DNA of 64,000 nt. Source: Dirofilaria immitis (lineage: Eukaryota > Nematoda > Chromadorea > Rhabditida > Onchocercidae). This document shows, piece by piece, positions 63,042-64,000 of this stretch. The DNA is taken from NCBI GenBank assembly GCA_024305405.1, contig JAKNDB010000064.1, forward strand, positions 1,426,001 to 1,490,000, given 5' to 3'. Each line of letters begins with the position of its first letter. Position 1 is the stretch's first letter. Below the pieces are notes generated by a model. The model was not told the DNA's origin and did no database searches. It saw only the letters and a list, made by a program, of their open reading frames with translations. Made by a program: the position numbers and the translations under genes.

Positions 63042-64000
63042 CTATAAATCAAATCAAATCAAATCAAATCAGGTCAGATCAAATTAATTAAATCAATTTT
63101 AAATCGAAAAAAATGAAATATTTAAATCAAATTCAAACATATTTTATTTAATTCTTAATATTAAATTATTGTTCAAAAAGAATTTTTCCATTTTTTTTTT
63201 TTTTATAATCGTTGATAATTTAAGTAAAATTTTAACGAACATTCATATTTTAAAAATGAAAAATTGTATTTTAAAATAATACATTAATATTAAATTAGAC
63301 ATTAAATATATGATGTGTGTATTTATAATTAATACCATAATTTTTAATAAAATTTGAAACAAATTAATAAATGTCAAAAAATGAAAAATAAAAATAGTAC
63401 AAAATAAATTTTAGATTTAAAAAAAAATGAAATATTATTTAGACTTAAAATTTTAACAAATAAATCAAATAAGATAATTAAAATCGTTATAATTTCTCTA
63501 AATCAATAATAAAAGGATTTCAAATCAATATTTTAGTAATATGAATTATTTCTATGTATGATATTGGGAATAGGATGATGAGATTAGAAAATAAGCGAAG
63601 ATATGAGGAAGAATTTTAGAATGAATGGGTTTGCTTTGGTTGGTCGGTTCATCAAAACGATAGATTTTTATCAAAAGCATTCGTTCTCGAAAAAGAAAAA
63701 TTATCGATGGATAAATGAATGAATGAATGATTTAGGAAATGAAAAGACAAAAATAGTATCGTAATTATTGATCGTTTTTTTAAATAAAAATTTTGTTATC
63801 AATCCTTTTTATCATATATTATATAAATTTTGTGATAAATTAAAAGATAACAAATAAATAGTATTGAATTAATTTTATATAAATTTAAAATAAAATGAAA
63901 AAAAGTAATAAACGAATTGTATTTATCTTAGATAAATACAAAGTATATTATCTATAATTAAAAATTAGAAAATATTTTGAAAAAAAAAGAGAAAAAAGAA
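63042..64000. other. lin-39 upstream intron, no exon seen
   Basis: AT-rich DNA upstream of exon A on the minus strand. A short AAATC tandem run occurs at about 63047-63071. The next lin-39 exon is expected beyond the window. Confidence 0.5.

Noticed and set aside
1..64000. tRNA, rRNA or CRISPR features
   Set aside because: No cloverleaf-type B-box (GGTTCGAATCC) context, no ribosomal sequence and no spaced direct repeats of CRISPR type were seen; the genome is eukaryotic.

Overview
The window is a stretch of AT-rich nuclear genome from a nematode. The evidence is a lin-39-type Hox gene with a nematode-style homeodomain, compact multi-exon genes with short AT-rich introns, pyrimidine/AG acceptors a few bases before several start codons (consistent with spliced-leader trans-splicing), and a BEL/Pao-like retroelement remnant. 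The low GC content and AT-rich intergenic DNA resemble spirurid/filarial genomes; that placement is inference and I do not name a species.

Layout. 1-2194 (+): 3' part of the GPI-anchor transamidase catalytic subunit (PIG-K/GPI8). 2628-4434 (-): a small MIF4G-like protein, convergent with PIG-K. 4.4-8.8 kb: gene-free, with a retroelement-like repeat and satellites. 8797-9763 (-): last three exons of an essential myosin light chain. 9.8-15.2 kb: no recognised gene. 15276-16292 (+): C2H2 zinc-finger gene with a predicted secretory leader, followed by a decayed copy of the same locus. 19.1-19.8 kb: orphan exon and an LTR-like island. 21933-24167 (+): uridine phosphorylase. 26723-28104 (+): FAIM. 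30-32.3 kb: BEL/Pao-like gag remnant with minisatellite. 33873-37402 (-): LMBR1/LMBR1L membrane protein, head-to-head with 37763-38961 (+) RCC1L, followed closely by 39173-44880 (+) DNA ligase IV. 44.9-49.7 kb: low-complexity DNA. 49672-63041 (-): lin-39/Hox (Dfd/Scr class), with a 12-kb intron between the YPWM exon and the homeobox exons; its 5' end lies beyond the window.

The strongest cross-cutting signal is that nearly every conserved gene is broken by a single missing base in a short A or T run (PIG-K, zinc finger, FAIM, LMBR1L, RCC1L, LIG4 twice, lin-39). Restoring one base per site makes the spliced lengths of the complete models divisible by three and rejoins conserved protein sequence. 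This most simply means residual homopolymer error in the assembly, so ORF calls from this sequence underestimate the genes. Uridine phosphorylase is worse, with about five indels, and may be a real pseudogene. No single new multi-gene system is evident. The best biological leads are the LIG4 motif I substitution (KxDGxR to KYDGEH), the possible secreted zinc-finger family, and the large lin-39 intron.
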